Assembly (NCBI RefSeq): GCF_021117385.1
Contig: NZ_CP088252.1
Location: 124,001 to 188,000 of the forward strand
DNA from: Frateuria soli
Lineage (GTDB): Bacteria; Pseudomonadota; Gammaproteobacteria; Xanthomonadales; Rhodanobacteraceae
Direction of reading: 5' to 3'
Length of the DNA: 64,000 bases
The translations under genes were made by a program, and so were the position numbers. The notes under the pieces were generated by a model that was not told where the DNA came from, did not search any database, and worked only from the letters and a program-made list of their open reading frames with translations. This document shows, in pieces, positions 53,071-62,779 of the stretch. Numbering within the stretch: the first letter of the stretch is position 1; the number at the start of each line of letters is the position of its first letter.

Positions 53071-53670
53071 ATGCTTCTGATGATCGACAACTACGACAGC
53101 TTTACCTTCAACCTCGTCCAGTACCTGGGCGAGCTGGGACAGGAGGTGAAGGTGGTGCGCAACGATGCGCTGGACGTGGCCGGCATCCGCGCGCTGCAAC
53201 CCTCGCACATCATGATCTCGCCGGGGCCGGGCACGCCGGACGATGCGGGCGTGTCGCTGGCGGTGCTGCGCGAGCTGTCCGGCGGGATCCCGGTGTTCGG
53301 TGTGTGCCTTGGGCACCAGGCGATCGGCCAGGCGTTCGGCGGCAGGGTGATCCGCGCCAAGCAGATCATGCACGGCAAGACCTCGCCGGTGCGCCACCGC
53401 GGGCAGGGCGTGTTCGCCGGTCTGCCGGATCCGTTCGAGGCCACGCGCTATCACTCGCTGGTGGTCGAGCAGGACTCGTTGCCCGATTGCCTGGAGGTCA
53501 CCGCCTGGACCGAGCACCCGGACGGCTCGCTCGACGAGATCATGGGCCTTCGGCACCGGACCTTGCCGGTGGAGGGCGTGCAGTTCCATCCGGAGTCGAT
53601 CCTTACCCAGCACGGCCACGACATGCTGGCCAACTTCCTCGGCCTGCCGCGGCGGAAACTGGCCGCATGA
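53071..53670 (+). CDS. trpG: Anthranilate synthase component II (glutamine amidotransferase)
   Basis: This class I glutamine amidotransferase supplies ammonia to TrpE. The 199 residues fit. Motifs are [24 protein letters not shown], the Cys nucleophile [14 protein letters not shown] and the His-Glu pair [16 protein letters not shown] at 53035-53040 could be the -10. ATG at 53071 matches the family N-terminus ([10 protein letters not shown]). The trpD ATG overlaps its TGA. trpE is 29 kb away, so the two subunits are separately transcribed. Confidence 0.96.
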   Translation: MLLMIDNYDSFTFNLVQYLGELGQEVKVVRNDALDVAGIRALQPSHIMISPGPGTPDDAGVSLAVLRELSGGIPVFGVCLGHQAIGQAFGGRVIRAKQIMHGKTSPVRHRGQGVFAGLPDPFEATRYHSLVVEQDSLPDCLEVTAWTEHPDGSLDEIMGLRHRTLPVEGVQFHPESILTQHGHDMLANFLGLPRRKLAA

Positions 53671-54713
53671 GCCCGCGCGAGACCGGGATCACGCCCCAGG
53701 AAGCGCTCCAGCGCACCATCGAGCACCGCGAGATCTTCCACGACGAGATGATCGCGCTGATGCGCCAGATCATGCGCGGCGAGGTGAGCCCGCTGATGAC
53801 CGCGGCGATCATCACCGGCCTGCGCGTGAAGAAGGAGACCGTCGGCGAGATCACCGGAGCGGCGCGCGTGATGCGTGAGCTCTCGGCCAAGGTCGAGGCG
53901 CCCGCGCACCCGCATTTCGTGGATATCGTCGGCACCGGCGGCGACGGTGCCTCGAGTTTCAACATTTCGACCGCCTCGATGTTCGTCGCGGCGGCCGCGG
54001 GCGCGCGCGTGGCCAAGCACGGCGGGCGCAGCGTGTCCTCCAAGTCCGGCAGTGCGGACGTGCTGGAAGCGCTGGGCGCGGTGATCGACCTGAACCCCGC
54101 GCAGGTCGCCCAATGCATGGAAGAGGCCGGCATTGGTTTCATGTTCGCGCCGAACCACCATCCGGCCATGAAGGTGGTCGCGCCGGTGCGCAAGGAGATG
54201 GGCGTGCGCACGCTGTTCAACATCCTGGGGCCGCTGACCAATCCGGCCGGTGCGCCGAACATCCTGATGGGCGTGTTCCATCCCGACCTCGTCGGTATCC
54301 AGGTGCGCGTGCTGCAGGCGCTTGGCGCGCGCCATGCGATGGTGGTGTGGGGGCGTGACGGCATGGACGAGATTTCGCTCGGCGCGGCCACGCTGGTCGG
54401 CGAGTTGCGCGACGGCGAGGTGCGCGAGTACGAGATCGAGCCGGAAGATTTCGGCCTGGCGATGGCCTCCAGCCGCAACCTGCGGGTGGAGAGCGTCGAC
54501 GAATCACGTGCCATGCTGCTGGATGCGCTGGGCGCACGCCACGGCGTGGCACACGACATCGTCTGCCTCAACGCCGGCGCGGCGCTCTACACCGCGGGCG
54601 TGGCAGGCGACATCGACGAGGGCATCGCGCTCGCGCGCCGGACCATCGCCAGCGGTGCCGCGCATGCGAAGATGATGGAGTTCATCGCCGTGACGCGCAG
54701 GCTTGCCGCGTAG
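53667..54713 (+). CDS. trpD: Anthranilate phosphoribosyltransferase
   Basis: It transfers phosphoribosyl from PRPP to anthranilate, the second step of tryptophan synthesis. The 348 residues are the family size. PRPP and metal residues lie in [31 protein letters not shown] and the [12 protein letters not shown] at 53667 overlaps the trpG stop (ATGA). The TAG stop (54711-54713) is the TAG in a GTAGGAGCGC REP head, so the C-terminus RLAA ends at the repeat. Confidence 0.96.
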   Translation: MSPRETGITPQEALQRTIEHREIFHDEMIALMRQIMRGEVSPLMTAAIITGLRVKKETVGEITGAARVMRELSAKVEAPAHPHFVDIVGTGGDGASSFNISTASMFVAAAAGARVAKHGGRSVSSKSGSADVLEALGAVIDLNPAQVAQCMEEAGIGFMFAPNHHPAMKVVAPVRKEMGVRTLFNILGPLTNPAGAPNILMGVFHPDLVGIQVRVLQALGARHAMVVWGRDGMDEISLGAATLVGELRDGEVREYEIEPEDFGLAMASSRNLRVESVDESRAMLLDALGARHGVAHDIVCLNAGAALYTAGVAGDIDEGIALARRTIASGAAHAKMMEFIAVTRRLAA

Positions 54714-54788
54714 GAGCGCACCTGGCGCGCCCCGGTTGTCCGGCACGCCGCTCCGTTGGCTTTTCCGCGCACAGATGCGCACCCACAG
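54710..54788. repeat. REP doublet, right arm degraded, at the trpD stop
   Basis: GTAGGAGCGCACCTGGCGCG starts at 54710. A weak complementary arm (CGCGCACAGATGCGCACC) follows at about 54768-54786, so this is a decayed doublet in the 84-base gap between trpD and trpC. It does not stop downstream expression of trpC as far as the sequence shows, and lacks a T-run. Confidence 0.7.
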
Positions 54789-54797
54789 TTCAATGCC

Positions 54798-55592
54798 ATG
54801 ACCGACATCCTGCAACGCATCCTGGCCCGCAAGGCCGAGGAAATCGCCGAGCGCAGCGCCGCGCTGCCGCTGGCCGAGCTCGCCTCGCGCATCGGGGACC
54901 TGCCGCCCACCCGAGGCTTCGCCGCCGCCATCGAGGACAAGCTTGCCGCCGGCCTGCCGGCGGTGATCGCCGAGGTGAAGAAGGCCAGCCCCAGCAAGGG
55001 CGTGATCCGCACCGACTTCGATCCGGCCTCGATTGCCCGCAGCTACGCCGCCGGTGGCGCCGCCTGCCTCTCGGTGCTGACCGACCGCGACTTCTTCCAG
55101 GGCAGCGAGGCGTACCTCGAGCAGGCGCGCGAGGCCTGCGCGTTGCCGCTGCTGCGCAAGGACTTCATCGTCGACCCCTACCAGGTATACGAAGCGCGTG
55201 CGATCGGCGCCGACTGCATCCTGCTGATCGTCGCCGCGCTGGACGACGCGGCGCTGCTGGAGCTGTCGTTGCTCGCCGCCGAGCTCGACCTGGATGTGCT
55301 GTGCGAGGTGCACGACGCGGAGGAGCTGGAGCGCGCGCTGGCGCTGCCGGTCCCGCTGGTCGGCGTGAACAACCGCAACCTGCGCACGTTCGAGACCACG
55401 CTCGATACCTCGCTCGCGCTCAAGCCGCGCATGGCCGGCGAAGATCGCGTGCTGGTCGCCGAGTCGGGCATCCACACGCGAGAGGACGTGGCCCGCCTGC
55501 GTGCGGCGGGCATCCATGCCTTCCTGGTCGGCGAGGCGTTCATGCGCGCCGACGATCCGGGACGGGCGCTCGAGCAGTTGTTCGCCGCCTGA
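54798..55592 (+). CDS. trpC: Indole-3-glycerol-phosphate synthase
   Basis: A TIM barrel of 264 residues that ring-closes CdRP to indole-glycerol phosphate. It has the signature [14 protein letters not shown], the catalytic [24 protein letters not shown] and [12 protein letters not shown], and the phosphate-binding [12 protein letters not shown]. It is monofunctional (no TrpF domain). ATG at 54798 opens at [15 protein letters not shown], as in relatives. It is 84 bases after trpD across a REP element. Confidence 0.95.
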   Translation: MTDILQRILARKAEEIAERSAALPLAELASRIGDLPPTRGFAAAIEDKLAAGLPAVIAEVKKASPSKGVIRTDFDPASIARSYAAGGAACLSVLTDRDFFQGSEAYLEQAREACALPLLRKDFIVDPYQVYEARAIGADCILLIVAALDDAALLELSLLAAELDLDVLCEVHDAEELERALALPVPLVGVNNRNLRTFETTLDTSLALKPRMAGEDRVLVAESGIHTREDVARLRAAGIHAFLVGEAFMRADDPGRALEQLFAA

Positions 55593-55596
55593 CGCC

Positions 55597-56271
55597 ATGG
55601 AAGGGCAGGGCACCCCAGCCGCCGGCGAGCCGCCGGTCGTGCTGTTCGATTTCGATGGCGTGCTGACCCACGCCGACACTTACGAGTTGTTCATCCGCGA
55701 GCACTATGCGCGCTCGGCCTGGCGGCAGTTGCTTGCGCTGCTGTCATTGCCCGGGCTGATGCTGCTGTGGCCGCTGACGCGCCGGCTGCGGCGCCCGCTG
55801 GTGCACATCGCGCTGCTGGGGCTGGACGAGAAGCGCTATCGCGTGGCGGTCGACGCGTTCGCCGCGGAACTGGTGCGCCGTCCCGGGCATTTCTGTCGCG
55901 ACGGCGTGCGGGCGCTGCGCCGCCACCAGGCGGCGGGCGAGCGGGTGATCGTGGTGACCGGCTGCGAGCACACGCTGGTCGAGAGCCTGCTTGCCCAACT
56001 GAGACTCCCCGGGGTCGAGCTGGTGGCGTCACGGCTCAGGCCTGGTGTGCTCGGCCTGCGCCTGGCCCACCACAACGTCGGCACTGGCAAGCTCAAGGCG
56101 CTGGCCGCGCACGGCGTGCCGGCCTGGCAGCGCGCCTACGGCGACTCGCTGCATGACCTGCACATGCTCAAGGCGGCGGCCGAACCGGTACTGGTCAACG
56201 GCACCCCGAAGCTGTGCAAGCGGATCGAGCGGGCGCTCGGCCGCACGCTCGAGCGGGTGGCCTGGCACTGA
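55597..56271 (+). CDS. HAD-superfamily IB phosphatase (PgpC/SerB-like)
   Basis: A 224-residue HAD hydrolase. Motif I is FDFDGVLTHADT (two Asp), motif II VVTGCEHT, a Lys in GKLKALAAH and motif IV YGDSLHDLHML. A hydrophobic stretch (LLALLSLPGLMLLWPL) lies in the cap region. The pattern resembles the IB group including PgpC, which dephosphorylates phosphatidylglycerol phosphate at the membrane, as well as SerB-type enzymes. The substrate is not fixed by sequence. It starts 4 bases after trpC and is probably co-transcribed. Confidence 0.8.
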   Translation: MEGQGTPAAGEPPVVLFDFDGVLTHADTYELFIREHYARSAWRQLLALLSLPGLMLLWPLTRRLRRPLVHIALLGLDEKRYRVAVDAFAAELVRRPGHFCRDGVRALRRHQAAGERVIVVTGCEHTLVESLLAQLRLPGVELVASRLRPGVLGLRLAHHNVGTGKLKALAAHGVPAWQRAYGDSLHDLHMLKAAAEPVLVNGTPKLCKRIERALGRTLERVAWH

Positions 56272-56322
56272 CCATCCGCGATGCCATCCCCGTATCGAGC
56301 TTGCAGGGGTGGCTCGTTCCGC

Positions 56323-56344
56323 AATACGTTAGCGCTTACGTATT
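56323..56344. promoter_or_regulatory. Near-perfect 22-bp palindrome upstream of MarR-GNAT gene
   Basis: The arms AATACGT / ACGTATT enclose TAGCGCTT, with mismatches only at the two inner symmetric positions 8 and 15. It ends 18 bases before the ATG at 56363, in an otherwise A/T-rich patch. The position fits an operator for autorepression by the MarR-type protein it precedes. Confidence 0.6.
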
Positions 56345-56362
56345 TAGCTTCGCGGGCATCGC

Positions 56363-57331
56363 ATGTATCTGGCCTCCCTCGGCAAACTCGCCCTCGGCAG
56401 CCGCCTCAAGGCGCTCAGCGACCATTTCTACGCGGCGGCGGACGAGGTCTACCGGGCGCTGGACGCGCCGATCGAGTCGCGTTGGCTGCCGGTGCTGCGC
56501 CATCTGTGGGATGAGGGCCCGAAAACGGTGACCGAGGTGGCCCAGGCGATCGGCCAGACCCATTCGGCCGTGAGCCAGCTTACCGACAGACTGGCGCGTG
56601 CCGGAATGGTCCGGCGCCAGCGCGATCCGGCCGACGGCCGGCGTACCGTGCTGGCACTCACCGGCAAGGCGCATGCCGCCCTCGCCGGGCTGGGGCCGAT
56701 CTGGTGCGCGGTGCAGCGGGGCGTGAGCACGTCGCTGGAGGCGCACGCCGATCACCTGCTGGAGGCCATCGCGGCATGCGAGCGCGCGCTGCAGGCGCGT
56801 CCGGTCGTTGCCGCGATCCTGGCCGAGCACGAAGCGATCAAGGCGACGCCGCTGGAGATCGTGCCGTATGCACCGGCGCTGCGCGGGCACTTCTACCGCT
56901 TGAACGCGCAATGGCTCGAGCGCCATTTCCGCATCGAGGCGATCGATCGCGCGGTACTGGGCGATCCGGAGCGCCACATCCTGCAGCCCGGCGGGGCGAT
57001 TTTCTTCGCGCGCCTGGGCACGGAGGTCATCGGCACCTGTGCCCTGCTGCAGGAATCGCCGGGCGTATTCGAACTGACCAAGATGGGCGTGGACGAGACC
57101 TTCCGCGGGCTCGGTGCGGGAAAGCGGCTGCTGGAGGCCTGTATCGCCGAGTTCCACCACCGCGGCGGGCAGACGCTGTTCCTGGAATCGAACAGCCGCC
57201 TGCAGACCGCCCTGCGGATGTACGAGAAGGCCGGCTTCGCCATGCAGCCGTCGGTGCGCCCGGGCTCGCACTACGAGCGGGCGGATGTCTACATGGTCTA
57301 TCGGCCGGAGGCGCCCCCGCGACAGCCCTGA
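56363..57331 (+). CDS. MarR-type regulator fused to GNAT acetyltransferase
   Basis: In this 322-residue protein the first half is a winged helix of the MarR type (AIGQTHSAVSQLTDRLARAGMVRRQRDPADGRRTVLALT). The second half is a GNAT domain with acetyl-CoA motif MGVDETFRGLGAGKRLLEA and conserved EKAGF at the end. Fusions of this kind are known and usually annotated as a regulator with acetyltransferase. Targets are unknown. The ATG at 56363 lies downstream of a palindrome that could be its operator. There is no clear partner gene. Confidence 0.85.
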   Translation: MYLASLGKLALGSRLKALSDHFYAAADEVYRALDAPIESRWLPVLRHLWDEGPKTVTEVAQAIGQTHSAVSQLTDRLARAGMVRRQRDPADGRRTVLALTGKAHAALAGLGPIWCAVQRGVSTSLEAHADHLLEAIAACERALQARPVVAAILAEHEAIKATPLEIVPYAPALRGHFYRLNAQWLERHFRIEAIDRAVLGDPERHILQPGGAIFFARLGTEVIGTCALLQESPGVFELTKMGVDETFRGLGAGKRLLEACIAEFHHRGGQTLFLESNSRLQTALRMYEKAGFAMQPSVRPGSHYERADVYMVYRPEAPPRQP

Positions 57332-57377
57332 GGGCGTCGCGGGCGGGTCGCTGCCGGAGAGCGGCGAGGGCCCGGCG

Positions 57378-58121
57378 TCAGCGCGTGCCCTTGACCACGA
57401 TGGTCTTGCCGGCGACGTCGATCATGCCCTGTTCCTCAAGCTGCTTGAGCACGCGGCCGACCATCTCGCGCGAGCAGCCCACGATGCGGCTGACCTCCTG
57501 GCGGGAGATGCGGATCTGCGTGCCGTCAGGATGGGTCATGGCGTCGGGCTCCTGGCACAGGTCCAGCAGCGTGCGCGAGATGCGGTTGGTGACATCCATG
57601 AAGGCCATGCGGCTGACCTGGCGCGAGGTGCGCAACAGGCGGTTGGTCAGTTGCGAACCGATCGCGAAGAGGATCTTCGGACATTCCTCGCGCAGCGGGC
57701 CTTCCATCAGCTGGAACAGGCGCTCGTAGCTTATCTCGGCCATCTCGCACGGGGTGCGGCTGCGCACGATCGACTCGCGCTGCGCCTGTTCCACGAACAG
57801 GCCCATCTCGCCGATGAACTGGCCGCGGTTCAGATAGGCCAGGATCAGCTCGCGGCCCTGCTCGTCCTCGGTGCAGACGGCGAGCGAGCCTTCGATGATG
57901 TAGTAGAGCGTGTTGGCCGGATCGCCCGGACGGATGATCGCCGTCTTGCCCGGATAGCGCCGACGGTGGCACAGCGCCAGGAAGCGCTCCATCGATGCCG
58001 GGTCTGGCGCGAAGCTGAGCGGCGCCTGGGATCGTTCGAAAGCCTGCTGGAGTTGGTATTTGAGTTGCGCCACGAGAGTATCCGCTGGTGAGCCAAGGCG
58101 CTGCCGCCAAGGCGTTACCAT
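57378..58121 (-). CDS. clp: Crp/Clp-type global transcription regulator
   Basis: The N-terminal cyclic-nucleotide-like domain (RRRYPGKTAIIRPGDPANTLYYIIEGSL, GEMGLFVEQAQRES) is followed by a helix-turn-helix (SRQEVSRIVGCSREMVGRVLKQL) and ends VVKGTR, like Xanthomonas Clp. That protein controls virulence and extracellular-enzyme genes and is inhibited by cyclic-di-GMP. Length is 247 residues with the ATG at 58121. A GTG at 58073 would give a shorter 231-residue form, nearer the Xanthomonas length. trpC, Clp and speD are a conserved neighbourhood in this order. Confidence 0.9.
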   Translation of the reverse strand: MVTPWRQRLGSPADTLVAQLKYQLQQAFERSQAPLSFAPDPASMERFLALCHRRRYPGKTAIIRPGDPANTLYYIIEGSLAVCTEDEQGRELILAYLNRGQFIGEMGLFVEQAQRESIVRSRTPCEMAEISYERLFQLMEGPLREECPKILFAIGSQLTNRLLRTSRQVSRMAFMDVTNRISRTLLDLCQEPDAMTHPDGTQIRISRQEVSRIVGCSREMVGRVLKQLEEQGMIDVAGKTIVVKGTR

Positions 58122-58347
58122 GCATCACGCGTCTTGCCTGATCAAGAGATGACGCGGGCTGCGGCCCGCGAGTTCTGTTTTCCGGGCTTTTGCCGCATAC
58201 TTCGCAGTCTTTCGGCCAAGCTGCTCCCGGGCCGGAATCCTCGGGTCGCGCAGGATGAGGGTCCTGGCGCGTCTTCTTCTTTTCGCGGGGACCCTTGCTG
58301 CTAACCCGCCTCATCTGCTGGCCGCGCCCCGGCCATGGAGAGTCGCC

Positions 58348-59133
58348 GTGGTGAAACCGCTCCCGCGCCTGCGCCTGCAGGGCTTCAACAACCTGACCAA
58401 GGCCCTGAGCTTCAACATCTACGACATCTGCTACGCGGTGTCAGAAGATCAGCGCCAGCGCTACATCGAGTACATCGACGAGCAGTACGACGCCGATCGC
58501 CTCACCCAGATCCTCACCGACGTGGCCGAGATCATCGGCGCGAACATCCTCAACATCGCGCGCCAGGACTACGATCCCCAGGGCGCATCGGTGACGATCC
58601 TCATCTCCGAGGAGCCGGTGGTCGAGAAGCTCGGCCGCGACACCATTTCCGGTGCCGTGGTGGCGCACATGGACAAGAGCCACATCACCGTCCATACGTA
58701 TCCGGAAACGCATCCGCACAACGGCATCGCGACCTTCCGCGCGGACATCGACGTGGCCACCTGCGGCGTGATCTCGCCGCTGAAGGCCCTCAACTACCTG
58801 ATCGACAGCTTCGAGTCGGACATCGTGGTGTGCGACTACCGCGTGCGCGGCTTCACCCGCGACGTGAAGGGCAAGAAGCACTTCATCGACCACAAGATCA
58901 ACTCGGTGCAGGACTACCTGGCGCGGCACATCCGGCAGAAGTACGAGATGTTCGACGTCAACGTGTACCAGGAGAACATCTTCCACACGAAGATGCACAT
59001 CAAGGACTTCGACCTCGACACCTACCTGTTCGAGGCGCACGCGGACGATCTGTCCTTCAAGGAGCGCCAGCGGATCGAGTCGCTGCTCAAGCGCGAGATC
59101 GAGGAACTGTTCCACGGCCGCAACCTGATGTGA
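58348..59133 (+). CDS. speD: S-adenosylmethionine decarboxylase proenzyme
   Basis: It makes decarboxylated SAM for spermidine, with a self-generated pyruvoyl group. The 261 residues match the E. coli type. The cleavage site is in [15 protein letters not shown], where Lys-Ser is cut. The [32 protein letters not shown] and [20 protein letters not shown] segments are diagnostic. GTG at 58348 is chosen: it follows GGAG by 7 bases and precedes the family start [17 protein letters not shown] strong terminator follows. speE is not in the window. Confidence 0.94.
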   Translation: MVKPLPRLRLQGFNNLTKALSFNIYDICYAVSEDQRQRYIEYIDEQYDADRLTQILTDVAEIIGANILNIARQDYDPQGASVTILISEEPVVEKLGRDTISGAVVAHMDKSHITVHTYPETHPHNGIATFRADIDVATCGVISPLKALNYLIDSFESDIVVCDYRVRGFTRDVKGKKHFIDHKINSVQDYLARHIRQKYEMFDVNVYQENIFHTKMHIKDFDLDTYLFEAHADDLSFKERQRIESLLKREIEELFHGRNLM

Positions 59134-59138
59134 TCGAC

Positions 59139-59167
59139 GACCCCGCCGCGAGGCGGGGTCTTTCGTT
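59139..59167 (+). terminator. Intrinsic terminator after speD
   Basis: A 9-bp stem GACCCCGCC / GGCGGGGTC with loop GCGA is followed by TTTCGTT. It lies 5 bases after the speD stop. The T-run is short, but the stem is strong. Confidence 0.85.
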
Positions 59168-59198
59168 GCGCGCACGCCCTCTCGGCCAGGTTGGCCCC

Positions 59199-59858
59199 AT
59201 GCGCGCCTTCCTGCCGTCCCTGCTGCTGCTCGCCTTGCTTGCGCTGGCGTGGTCGCGTGACCGGCGTCCGCCTGATCGCTGCGCCCCGTGGGCGCCGCTG
59301 GATCTGCGCGCGATGCCGGACATGTCCGTCCGCTACAGGCTCGAGCGGCTGGGGCAGGAGCCGCGCGCCTGCAAGGCAGCCCTGGCGCGCGCCGGCGCGC
59401 GTTTCGATCCGGTGACTGATCGCAACGGCCCGGACCCGTGCGGCTGGGTCGATGCGGCGATCGTGACCTGTCCGCTGGCGGCGACGCTGGTGCTGCTCGA
59501 CCGGCAGGTCCTGCAGCCGGCCGCTCGGCAGCTCTACCGGCGCGCCGTCACGCGGATCGACCATGTCGGCAGCTACGCCTGCCGCAACCTCTACGGTCGC
59601 AGCAGCGCACCGCCCAGCCGCCATGCGCGGGCGGCGGCGATCGACCTGACGGGATTCGTGCTGGCTGACGGGCGAGAGCTGCGCATTGCGGGCGGCTGGC
59701 AAGCGCCGGGCAAGGCAGGCGACCGCGCCTGCGAGGTGGCAGGCATGGTGCTGGGGCCGGACTACAACCGCGAGCAATGCAGCCACTTCCATCTGGAGCG
59801 GGCGGTTGGGGCCATTGCCGGTAAGCACCGGCATGGTCGCGCGCGTCAGATACGGTAG
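59199..59858 (+). CDS. Extensin-like (Extensin_2) secreted protein
   Basis: The 219-residue product starts with a signal peptide or anchor ([19 protein letters not shown]) and contains the extensin-like C-terminal family pattern: [31 protein letters not shown] (His, Asp) and [16 protein letters not shown] (His). The fold is related to the M15/LAS peptidases, and those His/Asp residues could bind zinc, so a peptidoglycan peptidase role is possible. Four or more Cys suggest disulphides. It converges with coq7, overlapping by 13 bases. Confidence 0.8.
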   Translation: MRAFLPSLLLLALLALAWSRDRRPPDRCAPWAPLDLRAMPDMSVRYRLERLGQEPRACKAALARAGARFDPVTDRNGPDPCGWVDAAIVTCPLAATLVLLDRQVLQPAARQLYRRAVTRIDHVGSYACRNLYGRSSAPPSRHARAAAIDLTGFVLADGRELRIAGGWQAPGKAGDRACEVAGMVLGPDYNREQCSHFHLERAVGAIAGKHRHGRARQIR

Positions 59859-60487
59859 GCGACGCTCTTCATGACCAGCGAGCTGAGATGCATCAGCCCG
59901 GGGATCGGGAAGGGGAGATCGATCCCGCCGCGCGCCCTGGCGTTGTCGGCGTGACGCACCTCGTCGGCCTGCATCTGCGCGAGCACCGCGCGCGAGCGTT
60001 CGTCCTGCGCTGGCAGGCGTTGCAGGTGGTCTGCGAGGTGGGCCTCCACCTGGCGCTCGGTTTCCACCACGAAGCCCAGGCTGACCCTGTCGCCGACCAG
60101 CGCGGCGGCCGCGCCGATGGCATAGCTGCCGGCGTACCACAACGGGTTGAGCAGGCTCGGCCGGCTGTCCAGCTCGCGCAGGCGTTGCGCGCACCAGGCC
60201 AGGTGGTCGGTCTCCTCGTCGGCGGCGTGTTGCAGGTGGCGGCGGGTGTCCTCGTCGCGCGCGAGCGCGGCCTGGCCGTCGTACAGCGCCTGCGCGCAGA
60301 CCTCGCCGGTGTGGTTGACGCGCATCAGGCCGGCGGCGTGGCGGCGCTCGGCGTCGTCGAGCGGCGCATTCTCCAGCGCCGTGGCGGGCGAGGGGCGCGC
60401 GGCTTCCGGTGCACCGGCGACGGTTTCCAGGGCGCGTTCGACACCTGCCAGCAGGCGGTCGAGCGAAGAGAGCGTGCGAACGTTCAT
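59846..60487 (-). CDS. coq7: 2-nonaprenyl-3-methyl-6-methoxy-benzoquinol hydroxylase
   Basis: This di-iron monooxygenase carries out a late hydroxylation in ubiquinone synthesis. The 213 residues have iron ligands in [28 protein letters not shown] (Glu-x-x-His type), TERQVEAHL and [10 protein letters not shown]. It is membrane-associated through hydrophobic helices. ATG at 60487 overlaps the TGA of the upstream Fe-S gene (ATGA), so the two are coupled. Confidence 0.93.
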   Translation of the reverse strand: MNVRTLSSLDRLLAGVERALETVAGAPEAARPSPATALENAPLDDAERRHAAGLMRVNHTGEVCAQALYDGQAALARDEDTRRHLQHAADEETDHLAWCAQRLRELDSRPSLLNPLWYAGSYAIGAAAALVGDRVSLGFVVETERQVEAHLADHLQRLPAQDERSRAVLAQMQADEVRHADNARARGGIDLPFPIPGLMHLSSLVMKSVAYRI

Positions 60488-61683
60488 GGCGGATTTCCGG
60501 GAATCAGTTGCTGCGCCAGCAGCACCAGCGGATGCAGGGTCGGCACGGCAATGCCCTGTCCGGCCAGGCCTGCCGCCAGGTGCAGCCGGCAACCGATATT
60601 GGACGACAGCAACGCCTGTGGCGCCAGCGTGGCGATGGCATCGAGCGTGGGAGCGCGCAAGGCCGCGGCGCGCTCGGGGAATTCCAGCAGGTGGCTGCCG
60701 GCCGCGCCGCAACAGCGCGGAGGAAGCGGCACGACCTCAAGCGCCGGCACGCGCCCGAGCAGCACCCGCAAGGCCTCATCGCTACGCGCCACGTTCAGTT
60801 GCGTGCAGGGCAGGTGGAGCGCGACGCGCATGGGAAGCGGGCGGAACTGCAGGCGATCGGCCTGCGCCGCGAGCAGCGCGCAGGGATCTTCCACCCTCAC
60901 GCCGGGCAGGGCATGGCGCAGTTGCCCAAGGCAGCCGGGCGTCACCGTCACCAGCACGGAAGCGCCGCTGCCCCGCCAGCTTTCCTGCACGCGCCGCGCC
61001 CCCTGCTCCGCCGCCCGTGCGTCGCCGCCGTGGGCATCCAGTGCACCACAGCAGAAGGCTGGCAGCCGCGTCGCCGGATGGCCGGCAGCCTCCAGCAGGG
61101 CGACCGCCGCCTCTTGCGCGGCCGCGTCGTCCACGCTGCCCACGCACCCCGGAAAGAGCGCAACGTGAGCCAGCGCCGGTGCGCGTGGGGCCGTCTCCCG
61201 GTGCGCTGGTCGGAGGCTCGAAGACGTCGGTGACGCCGCCAGAACCAGTGCGGCGCGGAAGCGGGAGCGCCGTGGCAGCCAGCGTGCGAGTTGCGCGTAC
61301 CAGCGGCGCAATCCGGAAAGCCGGGTCCATCGCAGCAAGGCGGGCCGCTTTGCCAGCGCGAGCAGCATCCGTGGCCGCCCCGGTGCAGGCCCGAGCAGGG
61401 TGCGCGTTTCGACCAGAAGCTCACCGAAGCGCACCTGGGCGGGACATACCCGCTCGCAGTTCAGGCAGCCCAGGCAGTGGTCCAGGGGGGTGCGCAGCTC
61501 GTCGGTGACCGGCGCCAGCCCCTTGGCCAGGGCCGCGGCGATCGCGATGCGCCCGCGCGGCGATTCGGCCTCGTTGCCATCCAGTGCATAGGTCGGGCAC
61601 GCCGGCAGGCACAGGCCGCATTGCACGCACTGGTCGGCCAGCGCGGCGATGCGCTCGGACTTGTTCTCGGGCATGGGCGTCAT
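60484..61683 (-). CDS. Fe-S oxidoreductase, GlcF/LutA-like with CCG domains
   Basis: This is a 399-residue protein with two [4Fe-4S] motifs, [14 protein letters not shown] and [15 protein letters not shown], then two Cys-Cys-Gly domains ([26 protein letters not shown]). That is the layout of the glycolate oxidase iron-sulphur subunit GlcF. No glcD or glcE flavoprotein is near, so the partner is elsewhere. Translationally coupled to coq7 it may feed electrons to quinone. Start is the ATG at 61683; a second ATG at 61674 is possible. Divergent from rplM. Confidence 0.87.
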   Translation of the reverse strand: MTPMPENKSERIAALADQCVQCGLCLPACPTYALDGNEAESPRGRIAIAAALAKGLAPVTDELRTPLDHCLGCLNCERVCPAQVRFGELLVETRTLLGPAPGRPRMLLALAKRPALLRWTRLSGLRRWYAQLARWLPRRSRFRAALVLAASPTSSSLRPAHRETAPRAPALAHVALFPGCVGSVDDAAAQEAAVALLEAAGHPATRLPAFCCGALDAHGGDARAAEQGARRVQESWRGSGASVLVTVTPGCLGQLRHALPGVRVEDPCALLAAQADRLQFRPLPMRVALHLPCTQLNVARSDEALRVLLGRVPALEVVPLPPRCCGAAGSHLLEFPERAAALRAPTLDAIATLAPQALLSSNIGCRLHLAAGLAGQGIAVPTLHPLVLLAQQLIPGNPP

Positions 61684-61721
61684 GCTATCATTTGCAGCTC
61701 ACAGTCGGCCGACCGGCAGGC

Positions 61722-61751
61722 TTGCGCGATGGATGACGGCTCCGCTATCAT
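61722..61751 (+). promoter_or_regulatory. Candidate promoter of rplM-rpsI
   Basis: TTGCGC (61722-61727) and TATCAT (61746-61751) are 18 bases apart, about 64 bases before the rplM ATG. The leader between holds a GCCCCCGTGGCGGC hairpin, which may be a ribosomal-protein autoregulatory or L13-type leader. That idea is inference. Confidence 0.5.
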
Positions 61752-61814
61752 CTCGCGCCTTTGTTCCACCGATTCCGCTAACCGCCCCCGTGGCGGCAGA
61801 CAGGTATTCTTGAA

Positions 61815-62243
61815 ATGAAAACGTTCAGCGCCAAGCCGGAAAGCGTCAAGCGCGACTGGTACGTGGTCGATGCGACGGGCAAGACGCTCGGCCGTCTGTC
61901 CACCGAGATCGCCCGCCGCCTGCGCGGCAAGCACAAGCCGGAGTTCACCCCGCACGTCGACACCGGCGATTACATCGTCGTGGTCAACGCCGAGAAGGTC
62001 GCGGTCACCGGCGCGAAGCTGGACGACAAGATGTACCACCGCTTCACCGGCTACGTCGGCAATCTCAAGACCATGAGTCTGAAGGACATGCTGGCCACGC
62101 ACCCGGAGCGTGTGATCGAGATCGCCGTCAAGGGCATGCTGCCGAAGAACCCGCTGGGCCGTGCGATGTACCGCAAGCTCAAGGTGTACGGCGGCGCCGA
62201 GCATCCGCATACCGCCCAGCAGCCGCAGGCGCTGGAGATCTAA
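61815..62243 (+). CDS. rplM: 50S ribosomal protein L13
   Basis: A 142-residue L13 with [38 protein letters not shown], the [15 protein letters not shown] core and the conserved [20 protein letters not shown] followed by YGGAEHPH. Standard length. rpsI follows with an 8-base gap, the usual operon. Confidence 0.98.
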   Translation: MKTFSAKPESVKRDWYVVDATGKTLGRLSTEIARRLRGKHKPEFTPHVDTGDYIVVVNAEKVAVTGAKLDDKMYHRFTGYVGNLKTMSLKDMLATHPERVIEIAVKGMLPKNPLGRAMYRKLKVYGGAEHPHTAQQPQALEI

Positions 62244-62251
62244 GGAAACCC

Positions 62252-62644
62252 ATGGCTATCCAGCAGAATTACGGCACCGGTCGCCGCAAGACCTCCGCCG
62301 CCCGCGTGTTCCTGCGCAAGGGCAACGGCGCGATCGAAGTCAACGGCAAGCCGCTCGACCAGTTCTTCGGTCGCGAGACCTCGCGCATGATCGTGCGCCA
62401 GCCGCTCGAACTGACGCAGAGCGCCGACAAGTTCGACATCAAGGTCACCGTCGCCGGCGGCGGCATCACCGGCCAGGCCGGTGCGATCCGTCTCGGTATC
62501 GCCCGCGCGCTGATCGAGTACGACGAGACCCTGAAGTCGCCGCTGCGCAAGGCCGGCTTCGTGACCCGCGACGCCCGCGAGGTCGAGCGCAAGAAGGTCG
62601 GTCTGCACAAGGCCCGCCGCGCCACCCAGTTCTCGAAGCGCTAA
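62252..62644 (+). CDS. rpsI: 30S ribosomal protein S9
   Basis: A 130-residue S9 with the [17 protein letters not shown] start and the conserved C-terminal [11 protein letters not shown], whose last Lys-Arg reaches the P-site tRNA. Start at 62252 follows TAAGGAAACCC. A small hairpin (ACGATGC / GCATCGT) lies at 62660-62686 before the tRNA gene. Confidence 0.98.
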   Translation: MAIQQNYGTGRRKTSAARVFLRKGNGAIEVNGKPLDQFFGRETSRMIVRQPLELTQSADKFDIKVTVAGGGITGQAGAIRLGIARALIEYDETLKSPLRKAGFVTRDAREVERKKVGLHKARRATQFSKR

Positions 62645-62698
62645 CATCCGCTTCGAGGGACGATGCAACCGGTCAGAGCGCATCGTGCCCAAGGGTTT

Positions 62699-62772
62699 TG
62701 GGAGATCGTCTAACGGTAGGACAACGGACTCTGACTCCGTTTATCTAGGTTCGAATCCTAGTCTCCCAGCCA
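62699..62772 (+). tRNA. tRNA-Gln (anticodon CTG)
   Basis: The 74-base gene starts TGGGAGATCGTCTAACGG and ends GTCTCCCAGCCA, with CCA encoded. The acceptor arm is TGGGAGA / TCTCCCA, the anticodon arm ACGGA-CTCTGAC-TCCGT with anticodon CTG, and the T arm CTAGG-TTCGAAT-CCTAG. A strong intrinsic terminator follows 7 bases later. Confidence 0.97.
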
Positions 62773-62779
62773 AACGAAA

